A stretch of 64,000 nucleotides of DNA, taken from NCBI RefSeq assembly GCF_903645315.1, contig NZ_CAHJXL010000001.1, positions 2,036,001-2,100,000 of the forward strand, given 5' to 3'. This document shows, in pieces, positions 49,952 through 58,767 of the stretch. This DNA is from Victivallis sp. Marseille-Q1083 (GTDB lineage Bacteria > Verrucomicrobiota > Lentisphaeria > Victivallales > Victivallaceae). Each line of letters starts with the position of its first letter. The stretch's first letter is position 1. Below the pieces are notes generated by a model. It was not told where the DNA came from, searched no databases, and was given only the letters and a program-made list of their open reading frames with translations. The translations under genes and the position numbers were made by a program.

Positions 49952-52081
49952 ATGAGAAAAATAGTGTCAATTGCGGGATTGATTGGTATCGCGATTGCGG
50001 CGGCGCCGCCGGTTGCCCTGGCGGAAATCATTTTCAGCAACGATAAATTGACTCTGGCTTTCGCCGACCCGGAGCAGGGCATGGGGTTGTTGCGGGTGGA
50101 GAACAAACCGGCCGGAACCGTCTTCCTGAATACCGCCGAAACCGGGCCGCTGTTATGGCAATATTGTTTCAGCCGTCCCGGCCGCAACGATGAACCGCTC
50201 GCCTGGGTTTCCAACCGGGAGGCCGGAAGCTGCCGGTTCCGGCAGGAGGGAGAACGTTTGATTCTGAACTGGGACGATGTTCCGGTTCTGGACGTGCCGG
50301 CGGTTTTTTCGGTTGAACTGACATTGGAATGGCAACCCGACGGCAGCGTGGAACTGCGGATTCGTCCAACGCTGCATACCGAAGAGTTCACTTTCAAGGA
50401 ACAGCTTTTCCCCAGCCGCGGCAGCGCTTTGGATGCGGCGGAGGAAAGAATGCTGTTTCCGCGTGGAAATCTCGGCAGCCGTTATACCGACGAACCGATC
50501 GTCGGCCTCTATCCGGGCTGCGAGTCGCAACTGCAATTCGCCGGATTTTTCAAGAAAAATCAGCCCGGCGGCCTTTATTTCGGTTTCCATGACCCGACTG
50601 CTTCGCGGAAGTTTTTCAGTCTGAATCCGCAATATGGCTTCGATGTCGTCACTTATGCCGAGGATGCCACTGTGCCGGGACAGTCGCGCTTTCCGGAATT
50701 TCCGGTTGCCGTGGCGGCGACGGACACTCCCTGGACGGCGACTGCGCGGTATCGCGACTGGGCTTTGCGGCAGAGATGGACGGCCAAGGGAAAATTGGCC
50801 GGGCGGACCGACATTCCTGCTGCTGCCCGCCAAATCGATCTCTGGTTCAATATGTTCGGGGAACCTGCGGCGGTTCGGATGAATTTCCTGGCAGAACCGG
50901 CGGTTGGCCGGGACAACGTGGCGATCCATTGGTACAACTGGAATGTTCATCCTTTCGATACCCATTACCCGGACTTTTTCCCGGCCCGGCAAGAGTTCTC
51001 CGAAACAGTCGCCGAGATCCAGCGGAATGGCCATTGGGTGGTGCCGTACATCAACGGGCGGCTGTGGGATACTGCACTGCCGGATTTCGAGGACAACGGC
51101 CGGGCCGGCGTGGCCATGCGGCCGGACGGATCGTTGACGATCGAAGATTACGGCAGCGGCGCCACGCTGGCGGCGATGTGTCCGACTTCGCCGGCTTATC
51201 GCCGCAAACTCATGGCTGCCTTCGAAACTTTGGTGGAACAATATGGGGTTCACGGCGTGTATATCGACCAGATCGGCGCGGCGGCACCGGTGCTTTGTTA
51301 CAATCCGGCCCACGGCCATCCGCTCGGCGGCGGCGGCTGGTGGCAGGAGGCCTACCGGCAGATGTTGCAGCCGATTGCCGAACGGTATGGCGACCGGGTG
51401 TTGATTGCGACGGAAAATGGAGCGGAGCCGTATATCGATACGATCAGCAGCTTTCTGTTGTGGATGGCGGTTTATCCGGATGATTTTCCGTCGCTGCCGG
51501 CCGTTTATGGGCAATACGCCTGGTATTTTTGTTCTCCGGCGACCGAACTGGATTCCGATGAATCGTTCGCCGCTTTGATGAGCCGTTCACTGCTGTGGGG
51601 AATTCAACCCGGCTGGCTGCCATGGCTGCACGGTTCCGGCAAACGGGACGGGTTCCATGAGAAACGCCGGGCCTATATCGATCAAATCGTCGCCTTGCGG
51701 AAACATGGACGCGCTTACCTGCAGGATGGCGAACTGGTGGATGAAATTGTATTTGCCGAACCAATCGGCAAAGTACCGGTGGAATTCAAGCGCAATGCTC
51801 AATACGGCGGCACCAGCTTTCCCGGCGAATATCCGGCCTGTTACGGCGCATTGTGGCGGCGGGCGGACGGTGCCGGTTTGGCGGCGGCGGTGGCCAATGT
51901 TTCCGGGCAGACAATCGGCAATCGTTTCGTACTGCCGGTTGCGGAATACGCTCTGGAGGCCGGTAAACTGAAACTCAGCCGGTTGAATGCCGACGGCAGC
52001 CGCAGCGACTGGCCGATGACCGATGGAACGGTGGAATTTCAGTTGGCGCCGTTTGAGCTGGCTGTTTTCGTGCTGGAGTGA
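49952..52081 (+). CDS. Exported DUF6259-like TIM-barrel protein
   Basis: A 709-residue protein with a signal peptide (MRKIVSIAGLIGIAIAAAPPVALAE). A beta-sandwich N-terminal domain (about 25-280) precedes a barrel with VAIHWYNWNVHPFDTHYPDFFP, GHWVVPYINGRLWD, YGVHGVYIDQIGAAAPVLCYNPAHGHPLGGG and VLIATENGAEPYID, where D and E are candidate catalytic residues, and a C-terminal beta domain. The layout resembles the DUF6259 family and distantly GH36-type enzymes; no activity is established. A terminator lies 15 nt downstream, so the GH2 gene after it probably has its own promoter. Confidence 0.72.
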   Translation: MRKIVSIAGLIGIAIAAAPPVALAEIIFSNDKLTLAFADPEQGMGLLRVENKPAGTVFLNTAETGPLLWQYCFSRPGRNDEPLAWVSNREAGSCRFRQEGERLILNWDDVPVLDVPAVFSVELTLEWQPDGSVELRIRPTLHTEEFTFKEQLFPSRGSALDAAEERMLFPRGNLGSRYTDEPIVGLYPGCESQLQFAGFFKKNQPGGLYFGFHDPTASRKFFSLNPQYGFDVVTYAEDATVPGQSRFPEFPVAVAATDTPWTATARYRDWALRQRWTAKGKLAGRTDIPAAARQIDLWFNMFGEPAAVRMNFLAEPAVGRDNVAIHWYNWNVHPFDTHYPDFFPARQEFSETVAEIQRNGHWVVPYINGRLWDTALPDFEDNGRAGVAMRPDGSLTIEDYGSGATLAAMCPTSPAYRRKLMAAFETLVEQYGVHGVYIDQIGAAAPVLCYNPAHGHPLGGGGWWQEAYRQMLQPIAERYGDRVLIATENGAEPYIDTISSFLLWMAVYPDDFPSLPAVYGQYAWYFCSPATELDSDESFAALMSRSLLWGIQPGWLPWLHGSGKRDGFHEKRRAYIDQIVALRKHGRAYLQDGELVDEIVFAEPIGKVPVEFKRNAQYGGTSFPGEYPACYGALWRRADGAGLAAAVANVSGQTIGNRFVLPVAEYALEAGKLKLSRLNADGSRSDWPMTDGTVEFQLAPFELAVFVLE

Positions 52082-52095
52082 ACCGGAGGACGAAA

Positions 52096-52140
52096 GCTCT
52101 CGCCCGGGTCGAATGACGGAGCCGGGGAGAGCATATTTTT
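52096..52140 (+). terminator. Terminator after DUF6259-like gene
   Basis: GCTCTCGCCCGG and CCGGGGAGAGC pair with one bulge around a 13-nt loop, followed by ATATTTTTT. Confidence 0.7.
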
Positions 52141-52298
52141 TGTTGAAAAAATGAAATCGGAATGTTGACTTTTCACAGATTCCCAATTACTTTGTCATAA
52201 AGTTCTCGGCCGCCGGGGCGGCGGTGGAATCATTTTTTTTGAGAAGTTGCTAATTCGTATTAACTGGAACAATGCGGTTGCTCTGAAAAGGATACGCG

Positions 52299-55200
52299 AT
52301 GAAAACAATCGGATTTCTGTCGTTGATGTTGCCGTTGGCGCTGGCTGCCGCGGTCGAGCCGGGTGAAGTGTTCGGCTTGAAGGATTATATCGTTCAGGCC
52401 CGGAGCGCCGCCGGAACAGCCGACCGGGGGTATCTGACTTTTGACTCGATTGCCTCGCCGTGGTCGAGTCAAGTCAGGCTGAATGATGCCTGGAGCACGT
52501 TGCGGGACAGTCATTTCGAAAACGGTTATCTCTATTTGTATGTCGACGGCAACTGGTGGTATCCCGGCGTTGCCTTTTATGCCGAACCGGAAACGGATAA
52601 AGTGCTGTTCTACCTGGAGCCGCTCAAGGATGCCGGGCATGACCAGATTGCGGCGTTGGCGTTTACGGTGCCGGCTTCGGGGTATTATGAATTCGGTCCG
52701 ACTCCGGATGCCCAGTCGCAATGGCCGGAAGAGACCCGGAATTTCAAATTGATTGCCGATGACGCCGCCAAAGGCAACGAGGCGCAGCAGACCGGGGTCA
52801 GAATTACGGTCGACGACGTGAAAATCTGGCCGGCCGACCAGGAATATGCGGTGGTGAAAACCGGTTCGAATGTCGCCGTCCCGGAACTTGAAAACCTCGC
52901 GTTGACTGCCGGCCAGGTGCTGCGGGTGGAAGCGCGCGGCCTGACGGTCACCCGGCCGGAATTTCCGTGGGCGCAGAAAATTTCCGCTTCCGGGCAGATG
53001 ACTTTCCGGCGGCCGCTGGAGCCGGAACGCCTGGCCGCCGGATTTGACGGCCGGGAGTGGAAGACGCTGTCGAAATTCGAAGTCAACCGCGAACCGGTGC
53101 ATACTACCTACATGCCGTACGATACGCTGGAGCAGGCGAAAAAAGCCGACCGGTACAACCCGGCCAACCGCCGATATCTGAATCTCAACGGCACCTGGAA
53201 ATTCCAACTGGCCGGCAAGCCGTCCGAGCGGCCGGACGGCGGCAAAATCGTCGACGCCGCTGCCTGGGATACCATCGAAGTGCCGGGCAATTGGCAGGTC
53301 GGCGAAAACCGGAAATTCGGGGACAAGCCGATTTTCACCAATTGGGATTACGCCTGGAGCGGAGTGGAAAAAAACAACTTTCCGGAGCCGCCGGAAAATT
53401 TCAATCCGGTCGGCACTTACTTCCGGACTTTCGAATTGCCGGCCGGCTGGACGGATCAGGAGGTTTTCCTGTCGTTTCAGGGCGTGGAAGCGGCGTTTTA
53501 CGTCTGGCTGAACGGACAGCCGGTCGGCTACAGCGAAAACAGTTTCGGCGTTGCCGAATTCAACGTCGGAAAATACCTGCGGCCCGGCCGCAATACTTTG
53601 ACGGTCCAGGTGTTCCGTTTTGCCGACGGCAGCTATTTCGAGGATTACGATTTCGTCCGGGTCAGCGGCATCTACCGGGATGTTTTTCTGTATGCCGTTC
53701 CGAAAGTGCATATGCGCGACTTCAAGGTTGCGACGAAATTCGACGCCGATTTCATCGACGCGACTCTGCGGCTTCGGGTCGATGTCGCAAACAATGCCGA
53801 CGCGCCGGCGGCCCGGACCGTGGAAGCGCTGCTGTTCGATGCCGGCGGCGAGCTGGCGGTTGCCGGAAGCTCGTCCGTGTCGCCGGCGCCCGGCGATGAA
53901 GCGGCGGCGGAATTCGCCGTGCCGGTGAAGGCGCCGCGCCAATGGTCGGCCGAAGACCCTTATCTGTATACGCTGGTGTTGAACTTGAAGGACGGGGATG
54001 AGGTCACCGAAATCCTGAGCAAAAAAATCGGTTTCCGCGAAGTTTACCTCGATCCGGCCGACCGCATCGTCAAAATCAACGGCAGACGCCTCTATCTCAA
54101 AGGGGTCAACCGCCATGAATTCGGACTCGACGGCCGGGTGATGAGCGAGGAATTGATGCGTCACGATCTTGAAATCATGAAAACCCACAACATCAATGCG
54201 GTCCGCACTTCGCATTACACCAACAATCCGCGCTGGTATGAACTCTGCAGTGAATACGGCATTTACGTTATGGACGAAAATCCGTTGGAAACGCACGCCT
54301 ATGCCGGGCTGGTGCCGGGCGGCCGCAGCGATTGCCTGCCGGTGATTCTCGACCGGATGAATACGACCATCGAACGGGATAAAAATGAGACCAGCGTGGT
54401 CTTCTGGTCGATGGGCAACGAAACCGGGCCGGGCAGCGTTTTCCGCGATTTGTTCGATTTCTGCAAGTCGAAGGACGACCGGATCGTTCATTTCGAAGCC
54501 GATATGAGGTACAGTGAACTTTTTGCGTCGATGTATTCATCGCCGGAATGGGTTGAAAACCGGGCGAACAATCAGGAAAAACCGGTCATTATCTGCGAAT
54601 ATGCCCATGCGATGGGCAACAGCGAAGGCGGCCTGGGCAATTGGACCGATGTTTTCGAACGGAATGTCCATGCCCAGGGCGGTTTCATCTGGGATTTCAA
54701 CAATCAGGGCCTGGTGGAAAAAGTGCCGCGCGACACCTGTCGCGCCGTATTCGACCGCAAGCATCCGGAGCTCAAAGGTAAATTGTCGCCGGACGCCGTC
54801 GTCACCGCCGGCCCGGAGCCCGGCCGCCAGGCGGTTTCCGGCCCGGTCATATTTGCACAGAATTACCAGCTGGACATCACCGGCAGGCAATTGACCCTCG
54901 AAGTGGAGGCGCTGCCGCAGCAGGGTGACAACGATCAGGTGCTGGTCGGCAAAGGCGATTCCCAGTATGCCTTGAAATATTACAACAACGGCCAGATCGA
55001 ATTTTATATCTACGGCGACGACCATACCTGGCATCCGTTGCGTTATACGATGCCGGAGCCGGAGCGGAATTTCTTCGGCCGGTGGCATCAGTTTGTCGCC
55101 TCTTATGACGGCCAGTGGCTGAAACTGTATCTCGACGGCCAGTTGGTCGCTTCGCAGGAGGAGACGCATGCGATTGGGTCCAACAATTTCCCGGTTGGCG

Positions 55201-56822
55201 TGAACGTCAATACGCAGTACCCGGATCGGACCGGCAGCGCCGCAGTCGGCAAGGTCGGAATTTACAAGCGGGCGTTTACCCCGGAAGAGTTGAAAAAGAT
55301 CGGGATCGAAGACGACGCGGTGGCATTGTGGCTGGAGATGAACGATGTCCGGGAAGTGTGCGATGCGAAGAGCGAGTCCGAAACCTTCATCGCCTACGGC
55401 GGCGATTGGGGCGAAAAGTTGCACAACGAAAACGGCTGCGACGATGGTCTGCTGGCGGCCGACCATTCATTGCAGCCGGAAATGACGGAAGTCAGAAAAC
55501 AGTATCAGGATATCAAATTCAAAAACTTCGATCCGGTCAAACGGACGGTGGAACTGCATAACAATTTCCTGTTCACCAATGTCGACGCTTATGATTGCGG
55601 CTGGCTGTTGAAGGAGGACGATCGGGTGATTCAAAGCGGTTCGATAGCCGCCGCCGACCTGGATCTGCCGCCGACCGGCACGATCGGCAACTCGAAAACC
55701 ATCGTCGTTCCGTTTGCCGTGCCGGAGACGCCGGCGCCGGGAGCGGAATATTGGCTGGAACTCCGTTGTAGGCTGAAGGAAGACACCCTCTGGGCGAAAA
55801 CCGGCCATGTCGTCGCTTCCGAGCAGTTCAAAGTCGAGCTGCCCGGCGCCGATTTCCCGGCGATTGCGCTGGAGTCGCTGCCGGAGTTCACGGCGGTAGA
55901 GGAGGAGGGCGGCATCATTACCGTTACGGCGCCGGATGTCGTCGTCGAGTTCGACCGGAACCGGGGAACCTTGAGCCGTTACGCGTATCGTGGCACCGAA
56001 TTGCTCCATGCCGGCCCGCGGCCGAATTTCTGGCGGGCGCCGATCGACAACGAAACCTACCTCAATTCCGGCCTGATGCCATTGATTACGCCGTGGTACG
56101 ATGCGGCGGAGCGGTTCCGGGTCGATGACGTTCGGCTGACGAAAGCGCCGAAGCAGGTGACCATCACGGTTGACGGAACAATCCCGGAACCGGCGGCGGC
56201 GAAGATAGCCATCGAATATGTCATATCTTCCAACGGCGACGTCAGGGTTGCCCAGACATTTGAGCCGCAGCCCGGTGAAACCCGTATTCCCGAGGTGGGG
56301 ATGCTGCTGCAGTTGCCGGCCGGATTCGAAACGGTGGAGTGGTATGGACGCGGGCCGGAGGAGAATTACAGCGACCGCCATGCCGGTTGCGATGTCGGCG
56401 TTTACCGCAGCACGGTCGCCGAGCAGTATTTCAATTATTCCAGGCCGCAGGAGACCGGCAACAAAACCGATGTGCGCTATATGGCGGTGGCGAATCAGGC
56501 CGGCGTCGGCCTGATGGCGATCGCCGAAGGTGCTCCGCTGGAAGCGGGCGTCCTGCATTATACGCCGAAGGATTTGACCAATGTCCGTCATCTTTACGAA
56601 GTGGCGCAGCGGCCGGAAACGGTGTGGCGCTTGAACCGGAAGCAGACCGGTCTCGGTACCGGTTTGGGCGATTCCATTTTTCAGGAGAAGCACCGCGCCC
56701 ATACGATTCTGCCCGGGGCGACATACCGGTATGCCTATTTACTCCGGCCTTTCGACCGCGATATAGACAAGATGGCGTTGAGCAAGAAACGTCTGGCGAA
56801 CGATTTTCCGGCAGATCGATGA
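52299..56822 (+). CDS. Exported GH2 beta-galactosidase-like enzyme with inserted LamG-type domain
   Basis: A 1507-residue protein. Signal peptide 1-18; residues 20-200 a beta-sandwich accessory domain; about 260-600 the GH2 sugar-binding and immunoglobulin-like domains; 600-850 the catalytic barrel with acid/base E708 in SMGNETG and nucleophile E767 in IICEYAHAMGNS. Residues about 850-1005 are a concanavalin/LamG-like domain inserted between GFIWDFNNQ and the barrel's last strand (FIAYGGDWGEKLHNENGCDDGLL). DUF4981 and the large C-terminal beta-galactosidase domain follow (to about 1490, GRGPEENYSDRHAG). E. coli LacZ has 1024 residues. The galactose specificity is inferred from the LacZ-type C-terminal domain. 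No strong promoter was found in the 217-nt gap before it. Confidence 0.92.
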   Translation: MKTIGFLSLMLPLALAAAVEPGEVFGLKDYIVQARSAAGTADRGYLTFDSIASPWSSQVRLNDAWSTLRDSHFENGYLYLYVDGNWWYPGVAFYAEPETDKVLFYLEPLKDAGHDQIAALAFTVPASGYYEFGPTPDAQSQWPEETRNFKLIADDAAKGNEAQQTGVRITVDDVKIWPADQEYAVVKTGSNVAVPELENLALTAGQVLRVEARGLTVTRPEFPWAQKISASGQMTFRRPLEPERLAAGFDGREWKTLSKFEVNREPVHTTYMPYDTLEQAKKADRYNPANRRYLNLNGTWKFQLAGKPSERPDGGKIVDAAAWDTIEVPGNWQVGENRKFGDKPIFTNWDYAWSGVEKNNFPEPPENFNPVGTYFRTFELPAGWTDQEVFLSFQGVEAAFYVWLNGQPVGYSENSFGVAEFNVGKYLRPGRNTLTVQVFRFADGSYFEDYDFVRVSGIYRDVFLYAVPKVHMRDFKVATKFDADFIDATLRLRVDVANNADAPAARTVEALLFDAGGELAVAGSSSVSPAPGDEAAAEFAVPVKAPRQWSAEDPYLYTLVLNLKDGDEVTEILSKKIGFREVYLDPADRIVKINGRRLYLKGVNRHEFGLDGRVMSEELMRHDLEIMKTHNINAVRTSHYTNNPRWYELCSEYGIYVMDENPLETHAYAGLVPGGRSDCLPVILDRMNTTIERDKNETSVVFWSMGNETGPGSVFRDLFDFCKSKDDRIVHFEADMRYSELFASMYSSPEWVENRANNQEKPVIICEYAHAMGNSEGGLGNWTDVFERNVHAQGGFIWDFNNQGLVEKVPRDTCRAVFDRKHPELKGKLSPDAVVTAGPEPGRQAVSGPVIFAQNYQLDITGRQLTLEVEALPQQGDNDQVLVGKGDSQYALKYYNNGQIEFYIYGDDHTWHPLRYTMPEPERNFFGRWHQFVASYDGQWLKLYLDGQLVASQEETHAIGSNNFPVGVNVNTQYPDRTGSAAVGKVGIYKRAFTPEELKKIGIEDDAVALWLEMNDVREVCDAKSESETFIAYGGDWGEKLHNENGCDDGLLAADHSLQPEMTEVRKQYQDIKFKNFDPVKRTVELHNNFLFTNVDAYDCGWLLKEDDRVIQSGSIAAADLDLPPTGTIGNSKTIVVPFAVPETPAPGAEYWLELRCRLKEDTLWAKTGHVVASEQFKVELPGADFPAIALESLPEFTAVEEEGGIITVTAPDVVVEFDRNRGTLSRYAYRGTELLHAGPRPNFWRAPIDNETYLNSGLMPLITPWYDAAERFRVDDVRLTKAPKQVTITVDGTIPEPAAAKIAIEYVISSNGDVRVAQTFEPQPGETRIPEVGMLLQLPAGFETVEWYGRGPEENYSDRHAGCDVGVYRSTVAEQYFNYSRPQETGNKTDVRYMAVANQAGVGLMAIAEGAPLEAGVLHYTPKDLTNVRHLYEVAQRPETVWRLNRKQTGLGTGLGDSIFQEKHRAHTILPGATYRYAYLLRPFDRDIDKMALSKKRLANDFPADR

Positions 56823-56834
56823 ATATTCCTCCGG

Positions 56835-56863
56835 CTTCCGTATGGTACCAAATCATACGGAAG
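56835..56863. terminator. Hairpin between converging GH2 and GH5 genes
   Basis: CTTCCGTATG, 9-nt loop, CATACGGAAG (perfect 10-bp stem), 12 nt after the GH2 stop. No T run on the plus strand. Confidence 0.5.
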
Positions 56864-56882
56864 TCTGGAAGATGAGCGCCGG

Positions 56883-58358
56883 CTATCTATTTTTTTGAAA
56901 ACCGCGCAACAGGGCTTGTTTGCGCGGGTTATCCGAGGAAGGGACCAGACTGCCGGGGGCTTCTCCGGCATGTTCCACACTCCAGCCTTCCCATTCCCGG
57001 AAGGCGTGGTAACTCCAGTCCCATCGATATTCCTCGAAAATGTCGATACAGTCGGCGAGATACTGTTCCGCACCGGGCGCCCAGACCGCCGCGGAAAATT
57101 CTCCGACATAAATTTGGGCGCCATGCCGCAACTGGAAATCCCGTACCGGCTGGAGAATTTTTCGCAACGCCTCCCGGTCATAATGCCGTCCGCCGATTTC
57201 GCCCGGATAGGTTTGTGCTTCTCCCGGTCCGAAAACGCCCTGATGGGTGAATTCCAGCGGAACGTACATATGCACCTGATAAATGATATCGGTCAGTTCG
57301 CTGGCCGGAAGATAGTGGAACGCTTCCGGACTGTCCCATTGATTGGCGGCGAAGATGATCGGCGTATCGGGATCGATTTGGCGGATCGCCCGGGCGGCGC
57401 GCTCCTGTAGCTGCCAGTAGTTTTCTGCGCTCCGGGCGCTTTGCATCGGTTCGTTGATGAGATCGTAGCCGTAAATCTGAGCGTTGCCGTTGAAACGGCG
57501 GGCGATTCTTTCCCAGCATTGGACGTAGAAATCGGCGTAGTCCGGTTCGTAAAACATCGCCATATCGCCATTTTTCCGCCGTCCGCCCGGCGGTGAATGC
57601 AGATCCACGGCGACGGCAATGTGATACTTTTTCGCCCATTGCAGCACCTGGGCCAAATGGTCGAGCCGACCGTCGAGCCAGCGGCTGTACTCTTCGAGAT
57701 CACGGTCGGTATTGGTTTCTCCCCAGTTGCGGACGATTTGAAAACGCAGCAAATTCCCGCCCCAGCCGGCCAGGTCGGCGACCGTCGTCTCGGTAAAATC
57801 GCCCGACGGCGACATCACGCCCCGTCGCGCCGGCCGGGCGGCGACCGCCGGACGGTATTGCGCGGCAATATCGCTGCCGCGCGAAAACAGCGGGGCGATT
57901 TTCAGCGAGTCGATGGCAAATTCCGCCGTGCCGGCACAATCCTGCAGTCCGATCCACAGTTCGCCGGATTCGGCTTCTTCCGGCACCAGCACCATGAAAG
58001 ACAGCTCCCGCCAGTCGAAAGACCCGTAAAGATTGCCGGGATTGTACCAGAAATCCCGGCCGTTGGAATCACGGAAATGCAGCATGAACTTGACGCCATT
58101 CCACGCCTCCGCGGGCCGGGAAACATTTTCCGCCCGCGCCCGGATGGAAAACGTGACGGGCATTTGCCGCCAGGGCCGCAGATCGACGGTTTGTCTGGCG
58201 CCGACGCAGCCGCGTTCGCCGGATTCGGCCGGAACGGTTACCCGGACGATTTTTTCGGGCAGCAGCCGGGAACAATCATCCAGCTTCCACTCTTCCGCTC
58301 CGGCGGCAAACGTCAGAAGCAGCCAGCCAATCAGAAAAAGATATTTCATGATCATCAT
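56883..58358 (-). CDS. Exported GH5 cellulase-family glycoside hydrolase
   Basis: A 491-residue protein with a signal peptide (MKYLFLIGWLLLTFAAGAEE after two extra Met). Residues 25-165 are a beta-sandwich module with CBM-like character (WNGVKFMLHFRDSNGRDFWY). About 180-480 is a GH5 barrel: NLLRFQIVRNW, AVAVDLHSPPGG, acid/base E303 in YDLINEPM, IIYQVHMYVP, and nucleophile E420 in VYVGEFSAA-like text (IYVGEFSAAVWAPG). GH5 members cut cellulose, mannan, xyloglucan and others; the subfamily cannot be told here. There is no pseudopilin partner. The divergent LacI-like gene 58768-59931 is 409 nt away. Confidence 0.88.
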   Translation of the reverse strand: MMIMKYLFLIGWLLLTFAAGAEEWKLDDCSRLLPEKIVRVTVPAESGERGCVGARQTVDLRPWRQMPVTFSIRARAENVSRPAEAWNGVKFMLHFRDSNGRDFWYNPGNLYGSFDWRELSFMVLVPEEAESGELWIGLQDCAGTAEFAIDSLKIAPLFSRGSDIAAQYRPAVAARPARRGVMSPSGDFTETTVADLAGWGGNLLRFQIVRNWGETNTDRDLEEYSRWLDGRLDHLAQVLQWAKKYHIAVAVDLHSPPGGRRKNGDMAMFYEPDYADFYVQCWERIARRFNGNAQIYGYDLINEPMQSARSAENYWQLQERAARAIRQIDPDTPIIFAANQWDSPEAFHYLPASELTDIIYQVHMYVPLEFTHQGVFGPGEAQTYPGEIGGRHYDREALRKILQPVRDFQLRHGAQIYVGEFSAAVWAPGAEQYLADCIDIFEEYRWDWSYHAFREWEGWSVEHAGEAPGSLVPSSDNPRKQALLRGFQKNR

Positions 58359-58445
58359 TTTCCATTGCTCCGGATCCGGAGCGATAATTCCTTGGGGCCC
58401 TGATTGCTCTCTGAATGAAAAATAACTGTATTATTTTAATATTCA

Positions 58446-58468
58446 ATGCCGTGTGCAAAGATTTTTTT
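58446..58468 (+). repeat. IS left-end-like sequence
   Basis: TGCCGTGTGCAAAGATTTTT resembles the left end of the element at 62281 (ACGCCGTGTGCAAGTTTTTT) with 11 identical core bases. What follows differs from that element, so only an end remains. The rest of the 409-nt gap (58359-58767) holds GC-rich sequence and the promoter at 58701. Confidence 0.5.
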
Positions 58469-58700
58469 ATAAAGAATCGCTACCGCCCCGGGGGCGTAGC
58501 CGGATGCGGCTCGGCGGACGGATTCCGCTGGTTGCGCATGTCCAATGAGCGAAGCTGACGATAAGAAACGCCGGTACTTCCGGCGCTTTCCAACAGGCCA
58601 TCGGCCGGTCAGCGGCTGTTCCAGCGGTTCGACCGGATTTCAGCCGTCCGGGCCGGGAATGACAGCGGTGAATTTTTTGCGGTGATTTCCGGTCGGAAAT

Positions 58701-58729
58701 TTGAAAAAGGCGGCATCTTATTGTATGAT
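58701..58729 (+). promoter_or_regulatory. Promoter of LacI-like gene 58768-59931
   Basis: TTGAAA (58701-58706), 17-bp spacer, TATGAT (58724-58729), 38 nt before the ATG. Confidence 0.6.
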
Positions 58730-58767
58730 TTTACCGTTGTTGAAAACAGTGTAAGGAAAATACGACG

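Noticed and set aside
52260-54491. 743-codon minus-strand open frame
   Set aside because: Antisense to the GH2 gene; no domain.
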